From contig CAJTND010000002.1 of the NCBI GenBank assembly GCA_910577995.1, positions 2,514-66,513 on the forward strand: 64,000 nucleotides of DNA. Direction: 5' to 3'. Below the pieces are notes generated by a model that had not been told where the DNA came from, did no database searches, and saw only the letters and a program-made list of their open reading frames with translations. Positions within the stretch are counted from its first letter, which is position 1. Each line of letters begins with the position of its first letter. This document shows, one piece after another, positions 41,847 to 49,918 of the stretch. A program made the translations under genes and the position numbers. This stretch comes from an uncultured Christensenella sp. (GTDB taxonomy: Bacteria; Bacillota; Clostridia; Christensenellales; Pumilibacteraceae).

Positions 41847-41876
41847 AAACGGACGGCACGAGCCGCCCGTTTTGCG
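41847..41876. terminator. Bidirectional terminator between the MBL gene and gltA
   Basis: AAACGGACGGC (41847-41857) pairs with GCCGCCCGTTT (41862-41872) with one mismatch, flanked by A and T tracts on both strands. Confidence 0.8.
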
Positions 41877-41888
41877 TTTCGGTATATT

Positions 41889-43283
41889 TTATCTGTCTTT
41901 AAGCTTGACGTACTCGGCGCGTTTGGAAACGCATTTATAGTTGGGTCTGATTATCTTGCCGTTGTTGACGAGCTCCTCTATCCTGTGCGCGCTCCAACCG
42001 ACGATGCGCGCCGTGGCGAACGCAGGCGTGAACATTTCGGGCGGTATGCCGAGCATGTTATACACGAGCCCCGAATAGAAGTCGACGTTGGCGCTTACGC
42101 CCTTGTATATCTTGCGCTTGTCGGCGATTATCTCGGGAGCGAGTTTTTCCACGCGCGAATACAGCTCGTATTCGTCGTCCATCTTTTTTTCCGCGGCGAG
42201 CTGTTCGACATACTTGCGTATGACGCAAGCGCGCGGGTCGGAAACAGAGTACACGGCGTGACCCATGCCGTAGATCAGCCCGAGCTTGTCGAACGCCTTT
42301 TTGTCGAGGATGTCGCAAAGATATTTTTTTATCTCGCCGTCCGAACGGTTTTTGAGGTGGAGCTTCATATCCTCCATCATGCGCGTGACCTTGATATTCG
42401 CGCCGCCGTGTCTCGGCCCTTTGAGCGCGCCGAGCGACGCCGCCATCACCGAGTATGTGTCCGTTCCCGACGAGGTGAGAACGTGCGTGGCGAAAGTGGA
42501 GTTATTGCCGCCGCCGTGCTCCGCGTGCAGTACGAGCATAAGGTCGAGTACGCCCGCTTCGATCTCCGTGTACTTGCCGTCGTCGCGCATCATCATGAGA
42601 ATGTTTTCGGCGGTGGACAGCTCGTGCGCGGGCTTGTGGATAATCAGGCTGTTTAGGTCGTGATAATATTTATGTACTTGATAGGAATAGACCGCGAGGA
42701 GCGGGAACTGCGCTATCAGCTGCAAGCACTGCCGCAAAACATTGGGCAGGGAAATATCGTCGGGGTTCTCGTCGTAAGAATAAAGGTAAAGCACACTGCG
42801 CGCGAGCCCGTTCATCATATCCTGCGACGGCGCTTTCATGATGACGTCGCGCACGAATGAGACGGGCAGCATGCGGAATCCGCTTAGTATCTCGCGAAAG
42901 CCTTTCAGCTCGTGCGCCGACGGCAGCGTGCCGAACAGCAGCAGGTACGCGACTTCTTCGAAGCCGTAGCGTTTTTCTCCGATAAAGCCCGAAACGATAT
43001 CGTCTATCTCGATACCGCGGTAACGGAGATGTCCGGGCGCGGGTATGCGGTTGCCGTCCGCGTCGTGCTTGAACGTGCCGTCCGGGTTCTCCTCGAAACC
43101 GACGATATCGGAAATGTCGGTCAAGCCCGCGAGCACGCCCGTGCCGTTGACGTCGCGCAGTCCGCGCTTGACGTCGTACATGCCGTAGAACGAGGTGTCG
43201 ATAAGCGTGCTGTCGGCGGCGAGCTTGCTAAGTTGCTTGATCTTGGGCATAGTGTCTTTTACGAATTCTTCGAATTGTGCCAT
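41889..43283 (-). CDS. gltA: Citrate synthase
   Basis: 464 residues. Condenses acetyl-CoA with oxaloacetate. The catalytic trio is visible: His292 in GPRHGGAN, His342 in GMGHAVYS and Asp401 in NVDFYSG; His256 lies in HAEHGGGN. The length and N-terminal extension fit the Clostridia-type enzyme. No aconitase or isocitrate dehydrogenase is adjacent, so it may supply only the oxidative glutamate branch. ATAAGGAG precedes the ATG, and its promoter is in the 196-base divergent gap. Confidence 0.95.
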   Translation of the reverse strand: MAQFEEFVKDTMPKIKQLSKLAADSTLIDTSFYGMYDVKRGLRDVNGTGVLAGLTDISDIVGFEENPDGTFKHDADGNRIPAPGHLRYRGIEIDDIVSGFIGEKRYGFEEVAYLLLFGTLPSAHELKGFREILSGFRMLPVSFVRDVIMKAPSQDMMNGLARSVLYLYSYDENPDDISLPNVLRQCLQLIAQFPLLAVYSYQVHKYYHDLNSLIIHKPAHELSTAENILMMMRDDGKYTEIEAGVLDLMLVLHAEHGGGNNSTFATHVLTSSGTDTYSVMAASLGALKGPRHGGANIKVTRMMEDMKLHLKNRSDGEIKKYLCDILDKKAFDKLGLIYGMGHAVYSVSDPRACVIRKYVEQLAAEKKMDDEYELYSRVEKLAPEIIADKRKIYKGVSANVDFYSGLVYNMLGIPPEMFTPAFATARIVGWSAHRIEELVNNGKIIRPNYKCVSKRAEYVKLKDR

Positions 43284-43339
43284 AAAACTCCTTATAGTTA
43301 AAGTCGAAAGATGAGAGCGTCTTTGCTTCTTCCGTATAC

Positions 43340-43368
43340 ATTATACCATATTCGGCGGAAAAAAGCAA
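43340..43368 (-). promoter_or_regulatory. Promoter of gltA
   Basis: On the minus strand TTGCTT (43363-43368), a 17-base spacer and TATAAT (43340-43345), giving a leader of about 50 bases. The rest of the divergent gap shows nothing else clear except the promoter reading the other way. Confidence 0.75.
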
Positions 43369-43425
43369 TCGCCGACGGTATGTTAAGTTTTTGCCGCCGC
43401 CGCGCCGCGCTCGGCTTGAAAAAGC

Positions 43426-43454
43426 TTGATTTTTTGCCGTGCCGCTGTTAGAAT
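43426..43454 (+). promoter_or_regulatory. Promoter of the methyltransferase gene
   Basis: TTGATT (43426-43431), 17-base spacer, TAGAAT (43449-43454), then GGGAGG before the ATG at 43480. Confidence 0.7.
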
Positions 43455-43479
43455 ATAAAAAAGCTTTCGGGAGGCGGAT

Positions 43480-44097
43480 ATGCTCGATAAAGACGGGTTC
43501 GACGGCTGGGCGGATAAATACGATATGACGGTCGACAGATCGATGGATGACGGAACGTATCCGTTCTGCGGCTATGCCGACGTGCATAAGGCGGTGTTCG
43601 AGCTTGTGCAAAACAGCTCGCGCGTGCTCGATCTCGGCGTTGGCACCGCAAGGCTGACCGAGCGGCTGTATGAGAAAGGTATAGAAATAACCGGCGTGGA
43701 TTTTTCCGAAAACATGCTCGCCGCGGCGCGTAAGAAAATGCCGAAAGCGACGCTCGTTTCAGCCGATCTTTCCGAGCCAGACGCGCTCGACGGTGTGACG
43801 GGGAAATTCGACGCGATCATCGCGCTGTACTCCATACACCACCTGACCGACGCGCGCAAGGCAGAGCTTATCAACGGCGCGAAAAAGCTCCTTTTGCGCG
43901 GCGGAGCGTTCGTTATCGGCGACGTTGCGTTCGGCAACTGCGCGGAACGCGAAGAATGTATAAAAGCCGCGGGCGACGAGTTCGACTTCGACGAGTATTA
44001 CTGCGTAGCGGATAAGCTCGCGCCGCTTATCGAGGGAAAGACCGAGTTTCGCAAGATATCTTTCTGCGCGGGCGTTATCACTGTGCGTTTCGATTGA
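43480..44097 (+). CDS. SAM-dependent class I methyltransferase
   Basis: 205 residues. Motif I VLDLGVGTARLTERL (about 49-63), the acidic VDFSE end of strand 2 (about 75-79) and FDAIIALYSIHHL (about 109-121) are those of small-molecule Methyltransf_11/25 proteins. The start LDKDGFDGWADKYD resembles putative AdoMet methyltransferases of the YrrT type. Substrate unknown. The promoter of the next transcript overlaps its 3' end. Confidence 0.85.
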   Translation: MLDKDGFDGWADKYDMTVDRSMDDGTYPFCGYADVHKAVFELVQNSSRVLDLGVGTARLTERLYEKGIEITGVDFSENMLAAARKKMPKATLVSADLSEPDALDGVTGKFDAIIALYSIHHLTDARKAELINGAKKLLLRGGAFVIGDVAFGNCAEREECIKAAGDEFDFDEYYCVADKLAPLIEGKTEFRKISFCAGVITVRFD

Positions 44098-44122
44098 CAA
44101 AAGGCGGATAAGGGAGTATACT
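44094..44122 (+). promoter_or_regulatory. Promoter of the TM1266 / ABC transporter operon
   Basis: TTGACA (44094-44099), 17-base spacer, TATACT (44117-44122). It overlaps the last codons of the methyltransferase gene and predicts a start near 44129. Confidence 0.85.
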
Positions 44123-44128
44123 GTATGA

Positions 44129-44283
44129 TATGTTCTGGCGAGCGGCGACGCTCGTCGGACTGTCGACAACTGAGCCGAAAGAGATCTGACGGCAAAGACC
44201 GATCGCAGATATATAGAGTGTTTTTTGCGCATATCGCGCACGGTTTTTGCGTTTCTCCCGTTTCGGCGGAGGAGCGTTTTTTT
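44129..44283 (+). ncRNA. Structured leader RNA, possible unassigned riboswitch with terminator platform
   Basis: About 155 bases from the predicted start to the ATG. Visible helices: GCGAGC/GCTCGT around 44138-44155, AUCUG-A-CGG-loop-CCG-AUCG-CAGAU around 44185-44214, TGCGC/GCGCA at 44226-44240, and a final terminator hairpin with arms 44250-44258 and 44268-44276 followed by seven T that run into the ATG. The 3' arm contains GGAGGAG, the ribosome site. I could not match it to TPP, FMN, c-di-GMP, guanidine, THF, glycine, Moco or cobalamin consensus elements from memory. Confidence 0.55.
44250..44283 (+). terminator. Terminator / ribosome-site sequestering hairpin in the TM1266 leader
   Basis: CGTTTCTCC (44250-44258) pairs over nine positions, two of them G-U, with GGAGGAGCG (44268-44276), then TTTTTTT and at once ATG at 44284. 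Forming the hairpin would both end transcription and hide the ribosome site. Confidence 0.7.
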
Positions 44284-44550
44284 ATGGAAATGACCGAACC
44301 GGAAAGTGCGAACAGGCTCGCGCTCGTCGGCATTATCGTGTCGGATGCGGACGCGGTGGAAACGGTGAACGCAGTGTTGCACGAGTACGGCAAAAGCATA
44401 CTCGGGCGAATGGGGCTGCCCGTGCGCGAGCGCGGCGTCAATGCGATAAGCATAGTGGTCGACGCGCCCGCCGACGCTATCAACTCGCTGACGGGCAGGC
44501 TGGGCAGGATAAACGGCGTCGCGGCGAAAGCGCTTTTTCAAAAGCTTTGA
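44284..44550 (+). CDS. TM1266-family putative iron-only hydrogenase system regulator
   Basis: 88 residues from the ATG at 44284 (GGAGGAG nine bases ahead); upstream in-frame codons belong to the leader. RLALVGIIVSDADAVETVNAVLHEYGKSILGRMGLPVRERGVNAISIVVDAPADAINSLTGRLGRINGVAAKALF is the ACT-like fold of the TM1266 family, usually found beside hydE, hydF or hydG and thought to tune the [FeFe]-hydrogenase system. No hyd gene is in this window; an ABC binding protein and permease follow instead. Confidence 0.82.
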   Translation: MEMTEPESANRLALVGIIVSDADAVETVNAVLHEYGKSILGRMGLPVRERGVNAISIVVDAPADAINSLTGRLGRINGVAAKALFQKL

Positions 44551-44598
44551 CCGCATAGTAAAACGCCTTAAACAAAAACTATATCGAAAGGAGCTATC

Positions 44599-45579
44599 AT
44601 GAAGATAAGCAAAAAATTAGGTATCATACTTGCGACTGCGGCTCTGCCGCTCGCCGCGTGCGGCGGCACTGCCGACACGCTCTCCGTGTACGCGCCCGAC
44701 GGCGCGCCCGCGCTTGCTCTTTCCGGCATGATGTCGGAGGGCTTCGACGGCGCGGAGTTCACCGTCGTCGCGCCGACGACGATAGCCGCGCACGTGTCCA
44801 ACGGCGACGCGGATATCGCGGTCATGCCCGTCAACGCCGCCGCCGCGCTGTATAACGGCGGACTTGGCATAACGATGCTGTCGGTCAATACGCACGGCAA
44901 TCTTTACCTTGTGGGCGATGCGGACGACGGCATGACGCTCGAAAAACTCAAGGGCGCGAGAGTGGGCGTCATCGGTCAGGCGCAAGTCCCCGATCTTACT
45001 CTCCGCATGCTGCTCGGCGAGAGCGGTATAGAATACGTCGTGTCGGAAAATGCGACGGAGGGAGCAGTCGCGCTTCGCTACGCCGCGGACGGATCGGCGC
45101 TGATGCCGCTTTTCAAACAGGGCGCGATAGATTACGCGTTTATCGCAGAGCCTGCCGCTACTACGGCTTGCGCCAAGTTCGACAAAGAGATAGTGCTCGA
45201 CGCTCAGCAGCTCTGGCGCGACGCTTTCGGCTCTGATTATCCGCAGGCATGCGTCGTTGCGAAAAAGGAAGTCGTCGATAAAAACAAGAAGTTCGTCGAT
45301 GCGTTTTTGAAAAAACTCGCCGAGACCGAGGGCTGGGCGGAGGCGCACCCGACGGAGGCGGCGGAAACGGTCGGCGCGCATACCGACGGCACAGGCTCGA
45401 CGCTGACCGCGCTCGATGCGGGCATAGTCAAGCGCTGCAATATCAAGCACGTATCCGCCGCCGACGCGAAGTCCGCGTGCGAGAGTTTCTTCGAGAAGCT
45501 GACGCAAATGCACGACAAGGATTTTGAAAAACCGCCGCTCGCGAAGAAGCCCGACGACGGGTTCTATTACAAAGCGTGA
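44599..45579 (+). CDS. ABC transporter substrate-binding lipoprotein, nitrate/sulfonate/THI5-like type
   Basis: 326 residues. The signal peptide ends in the lipobox LAAC (Cys21). The periplasmic-binding fold DTLSVYAPDGAPALALSGMM, ADIAVMPVNAAAALYNGG and KLKGARVGVIGQAQVPDLTLRMLL is that of the SsuA/TauA/THI5-like family. Substrate unknown: the linkage to a TM1266 gene hints at something tied to hydrogenase or redox state. AAGGAG precedes the ATG, and the permease start overlaps its stop. Confidence 0.82.
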   Translation: MKISKKLGIILATAALPLAACGGTADTLSVYAPDGAPALALSGMMSEGFDGAEFTVVAPTTIAAHVSNGDADIAVMPVNAAAALYNGGLGITMLSVNTHGNLYLVGDADDGMTLEKLKGARVGVIGQAQVPDLTLRMLLGESGIEYVVSENATEGAVALRYAADGSALMPLFKQGAIDYAFIAEPAATTACAKFDKEIVLDAQQLWRDAFGSDYPQACVVAKKEVVDKNKKFVDAFLKKLAETEGWAEAHPTEAAETVGAHTDGTGSTLTALDAGIVKRCNIKHVSAADAKSACESFFEKLTQMHDKDFEKPPLAKKPDDGFYYKA

Positions 45580-46343
45580 AGAGCAAGGTCCGTAAAACCG
45601 CCGAAAACGCGCTGTACGCCGTCGCCGTGGTCGGACTGATATTTGCGGTGTGGTCGATTGCGGCGGCTGTCGTGGGCTCGGAGTTCATAATGCCGACAGT
45701 GCCCGACACGTTCCGCGCGCTCGGCGAAACGCTCGCTCTGCCGTCGTTTTGGCGCGCGCTCGGCGCGACGCTTTTGCGGTGCGCGCTGTCGTTCGCCGTT
45801 TCGGTCGCGCTGTTTTTCGCGCTGTTTTTTCTGTCGTCGGCATTCGATGCGGCGGCGAGGATAGTGCGTCCGATAGTGTCGGTGCTTCGCACCTTGCCGA
45901 CCATGGCGGTGTCGCTCGTGCTCGCGATATGGACGGGCGCGAAGGTCGCGCCGATAGTGCTCGGCGTGCTCGTCATCATGCCCGTGCTGTATTCGTCCGC
46001 GGCGGCGCGTGCCGGCACGGTGCCCAAAGAACTGCGCGAGATAGCGCGGCTGTGCGGCGCGGGCAGGGCGCAGAGGTTTTTCAATGTGACGCTCCCGTAT
46101 GCGTCGGGCGGGTTTTCCGAGAGCCTGCCGTCGGCGCTGTCGTTTACCGTTAAGATAGTGATAGCCGCCGAGATACTTATGCAAACAGCGGGCAGTATCG
46201 GCATACTTATGTATAAAGCGCAGGTCTACTATATGACCGCCACGCTGCTCGCGCTCGTTGCGGCGGCGGTGATCGTGTCGGTCGCGCTCGAATACATAGC
46301 GCGCGCCGTGCTCGTAGTAACGCTGTCGCGATTCGACGGATAA
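45576..46343 (+). CDS. ABC transporter permease, SsuC/TauC type
   Basis: 255 residues from a GTG at 45576 overlapping the previous stop by 4 bases (GTGA). Six hydrophobic segments. The EAA loop PKELREIARLCGAGRAQRFFNVTLPYASGG (about 149-178) is the contact for an ATPase, but no ATPase gene of this transporter follows; the next gene is a P-type ATPase with its own promoter. The nucleotide-binding subunit must be encoded elsewhere or shared. Confidence 0.85.
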   Translation: MKSKVRKTAENALYAVAVVGLIFAVWSIAAAVVGSEFIMPTVPDTFRALGETLALPSFWRALGATLLRCALSFAVSVALFFALFFLSSAFDAAARIVRPIVSVLRTLPTMAVSLVLAIWTGAKVAPIVLGVLVIMPVLYSSAAARAGTVPKELREIARLCGAGRAQRFFNVTLPYASGGFSESLPSALSFTVKIVIAAEILMQTAGSIGILMYKAQVYYMTATLLALVAAAVIVSVALEYIARAVLVVTLSRFDG

Positions 46344-46346
46344 CAC

Positions 46347-46374
46347 TTGACAAAAATCTTTTATATGGTATACT
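46347..46374 (+). promoter_or_regulatory. Promoter of the P-type ATPase gene, predicted leaderless
   Basis: TTGACA (46347-46352), 16-base spacer, TATACT (46369-46374), then six bases to the ATG at 46381. Confidence 0.8.
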
Positions 46375-46380
46375 TGTTAT

Positions 46381-49113
46381 ATGCAACAAAACGGTAAAAG
46401 AACCAATACGCCGAAAACGGCCAAGCCGCGCACGACGACCATTCCCGTCACCGACGAGGCGGCGGAAGAGCCCGTTGCCGCGCCCAAAAAGAAATCGCCC
46501 AAAAAGGCTGTTTCGCGCATCGTGACCAAGGACAGCGAGATAGACGACGCCGTCCGTCCGTACGTCGCGCCGTCCGCGCCGCCGATGATCGACAGCGCGA
46601 TGTTCGACGAGGACGTCACGGAAGAGCCTATCGCAGGGTATTACCACAAGTCGATGACGGTGGACGACACGATCCTCAACCGCGAGCAGGCGAAGATGCG
46701 TCCGCGCTCGAAAAAGCGCAAGTCAAAGACCGTCGACCTCACGCTTGCCGAACGGTACGATCCCGATCCCGAGAAGGGGCTTTCGTCCGAGGCTGTAGAA
46801 AAGCGGTTCGAGAACGGGTTCGATAACTACGTAAAAAAGCACACGGGCAGGAGCTACCTGTCAATATTCGTGACGAATATATTCACGTTTTTCAATATCC
46901 TCTGTTTTGTCGTTCTCACTGCGCTCGTCATAGTCGGCGCAGGGTTCTCGCAGGTTTTCTTTATCGTAATAATCTCCGCCAATATCTGCCTCGGCATAAT
47001 ACAGGAGATCCGATCCAAGTACACGATAGACAAGCTGTCGCTCGTTTCCGCGCCGTCCGCCGTAGTCATACGCGACGGCGAGCGCAAAGTCATACCCACC
47101 TCGGAGGTCGTGCTCGACGATATCATATGCTTCGATCTCGGCAAACAGATCTGCGCCGACTGTATAGTCGTGCGCGGCGAGTGCGAGGTAAACGAGGCGA
47201 TGCTTACGGGCGAGAGCGAACCGGTAAAAAAGAAGCCCGGCGATATCCTATACAGCGGTTCGTTCCTCAGCAGCGGTTCGGTGACGGCGCGCGTCGACAA
47301 GGTCGGATCGGCTAACTACGTCGAAACGCTCACTTCGTACGCCAAAAAATACAAAAAGCCGAAGTCCGAGCTGATGAACTCCATCAAGCTCATAATAAAG
47401 GTGCTTTCGCCGTTTATCATAGTCATCGGCGCGTTGATGGTGTGGACCAACTATCGCACGGTCGTTCCCGACGGGACAAAGGCGACCTTTGCCGATTGGA
47501 ACAACATAATAACGAGCGCGGCGGGCTCTATCATAGGCATGATACCCGCGGGCATGTTCCTTTTGACGTCGCTCGCGCTCGCCGCGTCCGTACTGCGCCT
47601 CGCCAAAAAGCAGACGCTCGTGCAGGACCTGTACTGTATAGAAATGCTCGCGCGCGTCGACGTGCTGTGCCTCGATAAAACGGGCACGATAACCGACGGC
47701 TCGATGCAGGTCAACAACGTGATAGAGATAAAAGGCTTCGAGGGCAATCACTCGCTCGGCGAGATAATCGGGTCTATGCTGACTGCGACGGGCGACAATA
47801 ACCAGACCGCGCTCGCGCTCGCCGATAAGTTCGGTTACAGCAAAGCGCTTACGCCGACGCTCGTCCTGCCTTTCTCGTCGCAGCGCAAGCTGTCTGCCGT
47901 CACGTTCGAGGGCGAGGGTACGTATATGCTCGGCGCGCCCGAGTACGTGCTCAAGGATATGGGCGTGCGTATAGAAAAGCTCATCAACGAGAACGCCGCC
48001 AACGGCTTCCGCGTAATGGTGCTCGCACATTCGCCCGCGGATATCACCGGCGACAAACTTCCCGCGGTGCGCCGTCCGCTCTGTCTTATCGTTATCGAGG
48101 ATCATATCCGCGAGGACGCGATAGAGACCATCAAATGGTTCAAGGAGAACAACGTCGCCGTCAAGGTAATATCGGGCGACAACCCGATGACCGTTTCCGA
48201 GGTCGCGCGCCGAGTCGGCGTCGAGCATGCGGAGCTGTATATATCGCTCGAGGGTCTGTCCAATCAAGAGGTCGTCGAGGCGGCTAACAAATATACCGTA
48301 TTCGGCAGGGTCACGCCCGAGCAGAAACGGCTTCTCGTCCATTCGATCAAGGCAAAACGCCACACCGTCGCGATGACGGGCGACGGCGTAAACGATATCC
48401 TCGCGATGCGCGAATCCGACTGCTCCATATCCATGGCGTCGGGCGCGGAGGCGGCGAGGAACGTCAGCCACCTTGTGCTTTTGGACAACGACTTCACTTC
48501 TATGCCCGACGTCGTTATGGAGGGCAGGCGCGTCGTCAACAACGTTCAGGCTTCGTCTGCGATGTTCCTTATGAAGACTATCATGTCGATAGTGCTTTCG
48601 ATAATCTTCCTCGCGATGCAGCAGACGTACCCGTTAAAGACCAACAATACGCTTACGCTCGAGATATGCGTCATAGGCGTGCCGTCGTTCTTCCTCGCGT
48701 TACAGGGCAATAAAAATATCATACGCGGCAGGTTTTTATCCAACGTCATCGTGCGGGCAGTGCCCGGCGGAGTTGCGCTCGTGCTGGGCGTGATGTCCAA
48801 CTTTATACTCAAGCAATGCGTGCAGATAGACGATACCGTCGTCACCGCAATGATGGTGTATACGATAACCTGCATCGGCATAATGGTGCTATTCAAACAG
48901 TGCGAGCCGTTCAACATCTTCCGAACGGTCCTGCTTATCGGCACGATAATATTGACTGCCGTATTCATGTATATAGTGTCCAAGACAAAGGACGGGCTGG
49001 GGCTTGCGCCTATGGGCTTGACCGAGGTGCTGTTCGTGTCGACCGTCGTTTTGGCGAGCTACTTCGTCGTGTCGGTGCTGATGAAGATACTCGGCGCGAT
49101 ACGCATTAAATAA
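46381..49113 (+). CDS. CtpE-like cation-transporting P-type ATPase
   Basis: 910 residues. The first 120 are a hydrophilic Pro/Lys/Glu-rich extension not typical of the family. The actuator TGES is at 276-279, the phosphorylated Asp432 in DKTGTIT, and TGDGVND and LGAPEYVL also present. RLAKKQTLVQDLYCIEMLARVDVLCLDKTG is close to mycobacterial CtpE, a Ca2+ uptake pump. The TM4 ion-site motif reads IPAGM (388-392) where CtpE and P2 pumps have IPEGL, so a key acidic ligand is missing. Ion unknown. CBS-domain gene follows after 24 bases. Confidence 0.8.
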   Translation: MQQNGKRTNTPKTAKPRTTTIPVTDEAAEEPVAAPKKKSPKKAVSRIVTKDSEIDDAVRPYVAPSAPPMIDSAMFDEDVTEEPIAGYYHKSMTVDDTILNREQAKMRPRSKKRKSKTVDLTLAERYDPDPEKGLSSEAVEKRFENGFDNYVKKHTGRSYLSIFVTNIFTFFNILCFVVLTALVIVGAGFSQVFFIVIISANICLGIIQEIRSKYTIDKLSLVSAPSAVVIRDGERKVIPTSEVVLDDIICFDLGKQICADCIVVRGECEVNEAMLTGESEPVKKKPGDILYSGSFLSSGSVTARVDKVGSANYVETLTSYAKKYKKPKSELMNSIKLIIKVLSPFIIVIGALMVWTNYRTVVPDGTKATFADWNNIITSAAGSIIGMIPAGMFLLTSLALAASVLRLAKKQTLVQDLYCIEMLARVDVLCLDKTGTITDGSMQVNNVIEIKGFEGNHSLGEIIGSMLTATGDNNQTALALADKFGYSKALTPTLVLPFSSQRKLSAVTFEGEGTYMLGAPEYVLKDMGVRIEKLINENAANGFRVMVLAHSPADITGDKLPAVRRPLCLIVIEDHIREDAIETIKWFKENNVAVKVISGDNPMTVSEVARRVGVEHAELYISLEGLSNQEVVEAANKYTVFGRVTPEQKRLLVHSIKAKRHTVAMTGDGVNDILAMRESDCSISMASGAEAARNVSHLVLLDNDFTSMPDVVMEGRRVVNNVQASSAMFLMKTIMSIVLSIIFLAMQQTYPLKTNNTLTLEICVIGVPSFFLALQGNKNIIRGRFLSNVIVRAVPGGVALVLGVMSNFILKQCVQIDDTVVTAMMVYTITCIGIMVLFKQCEPFNIFRTVLLIGTIILTAVFMYIVSKTKDGLGLAPMGLTEVLFVSTVVLASYFVVSVLMKILGAIRIK

Positions 49114-49137
49114 AATATCGGCAGGGCGGTAGCATCG

Positions 49138-49827
49138 ATGAATAATTCGCGGCGGTTCATAGACGCGTACAACAGGATAGACAAGGCGTTGCACAACAGG
49201 TTCGGCTTTAAGCCGTCCATGTCGTATTCGGACGCGGTGCGCCGCGCCGCCGCGATCAACTCCGTAGTAAGAAAATACGAGGACGATCTTATCGACTACG
49301 GCAGGCTGAGAAACGCCATCGTCCATAGATCCAATTCCAAAGCGACGATAGCCGAACCGCACGACGACGTTACCGAGCGGTTCGAGCACATTGCCGAAAT
49401 ACTCGAAAAGCCGCCGCTCGCCTCTACGATAGCGCACAAGGCGGCGACGGTAAAAAAGACCGCGCCGCTTGCCGATGCTATCCGCACGATGGACGGGCGC
49501 GGCTTTTCCAATATGCCCGTTATCGACGGCGGACGAATTGTCGGCATATTGACCAATAAGACCGTCGTCGCGTTTCTCGCGGCGAACTTGGGCGATATGG
49601 ATGCGGCGTGCGCCGCGGCAACGGTCGGCGACGCGCTCGACGGCAGCGACAGTTATTACGCTATATTGCGCGACTGTCCCGTGGACGACGTGCTCGCCGC
49701 GTACGAGAAAAACCGCAGGCTCGTCATGCTTATGATAACGCGCGGCGGTACGGCGGACGGCGAGCTGATAGGCGTCGTCACGCCGAGCGATCTCGTCACC
49801 GTGTCCAAGATGCTCGACCCGTATTGA
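49138..49827 (+). CDS. CBS-domain pair protein
   Basis: 229 residues. The N-terminal 85 form a helical region (FIDAYNRIDKALHNRFGF ... YGRLRNAIVHR) that looks like a small HEPN/DUF-type bundle with RNAIVHR, reminiscent of the Rx4-6H motif of HEPN proteins. Two CBS motifs follow: DAIRTMDGRGFSNMPVIDGGRIVGILTNKTVVAFL (about 110-145) and VDDVLAAYEKNRRLVMLMIT ... LIGVVTPSDLVTV (about 183-223). CBS pairs bind adenosyl nucleotides and regulate partners. Its position just after the P-type ATPase suggests a regulator of that pump or an independent sensor. Confidence 0.75.
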   Translation: MNNSRRFIDAYNRIDKALHNRFGFKPSMSYSDAVRRAAAINSVVRKYEDDLIDYGRLRNAIVHRSNSKATIAEPHDDVTERFEHIAEILEKPPLASTIAHKAATVKKTAPLADAIRTMDGRGFSNMPVIDGGRIVGILTNKTVVAFLAANLGDMDAACAAATVGDALDGSDSYYAILRDCPVDDVLAAYEKNRRLVMLMITRGGTADGELIGVVTPSDLVTVSKMLDPY

Positions 49828-49882
49828 TAGGAGCTTGCGCGTAAAAATTTTCCGTAAAGGCGCGAATGCCGCCATTGCGGTA

Positions 49883-49911
49883 TTGACAAACGCGGAAAAG
49901 TTTGATATAAT
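49883..49911 (+). promoter_or_regulatory. Promoter of the 49919 lipoprotein gene, predicted leaderless
   Basis: TTGACA (49883-49888), 17-base spacer, TATAAT (49906-49911), then seven bases to the ATG at 49919. Confidence 0.85.
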
Positions 49912-49918
49912 GTACGTA

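Noticed and set aside
44129..44283. c-di-GMP-I, guanidine-I, TPP or THF riboswitch in the TM1266 leader
   Set aside because: Short resemblances (GGCAAAG, CCGAAAG, CTGAG) are present, but the surrounding conserved cores of those families are missing.
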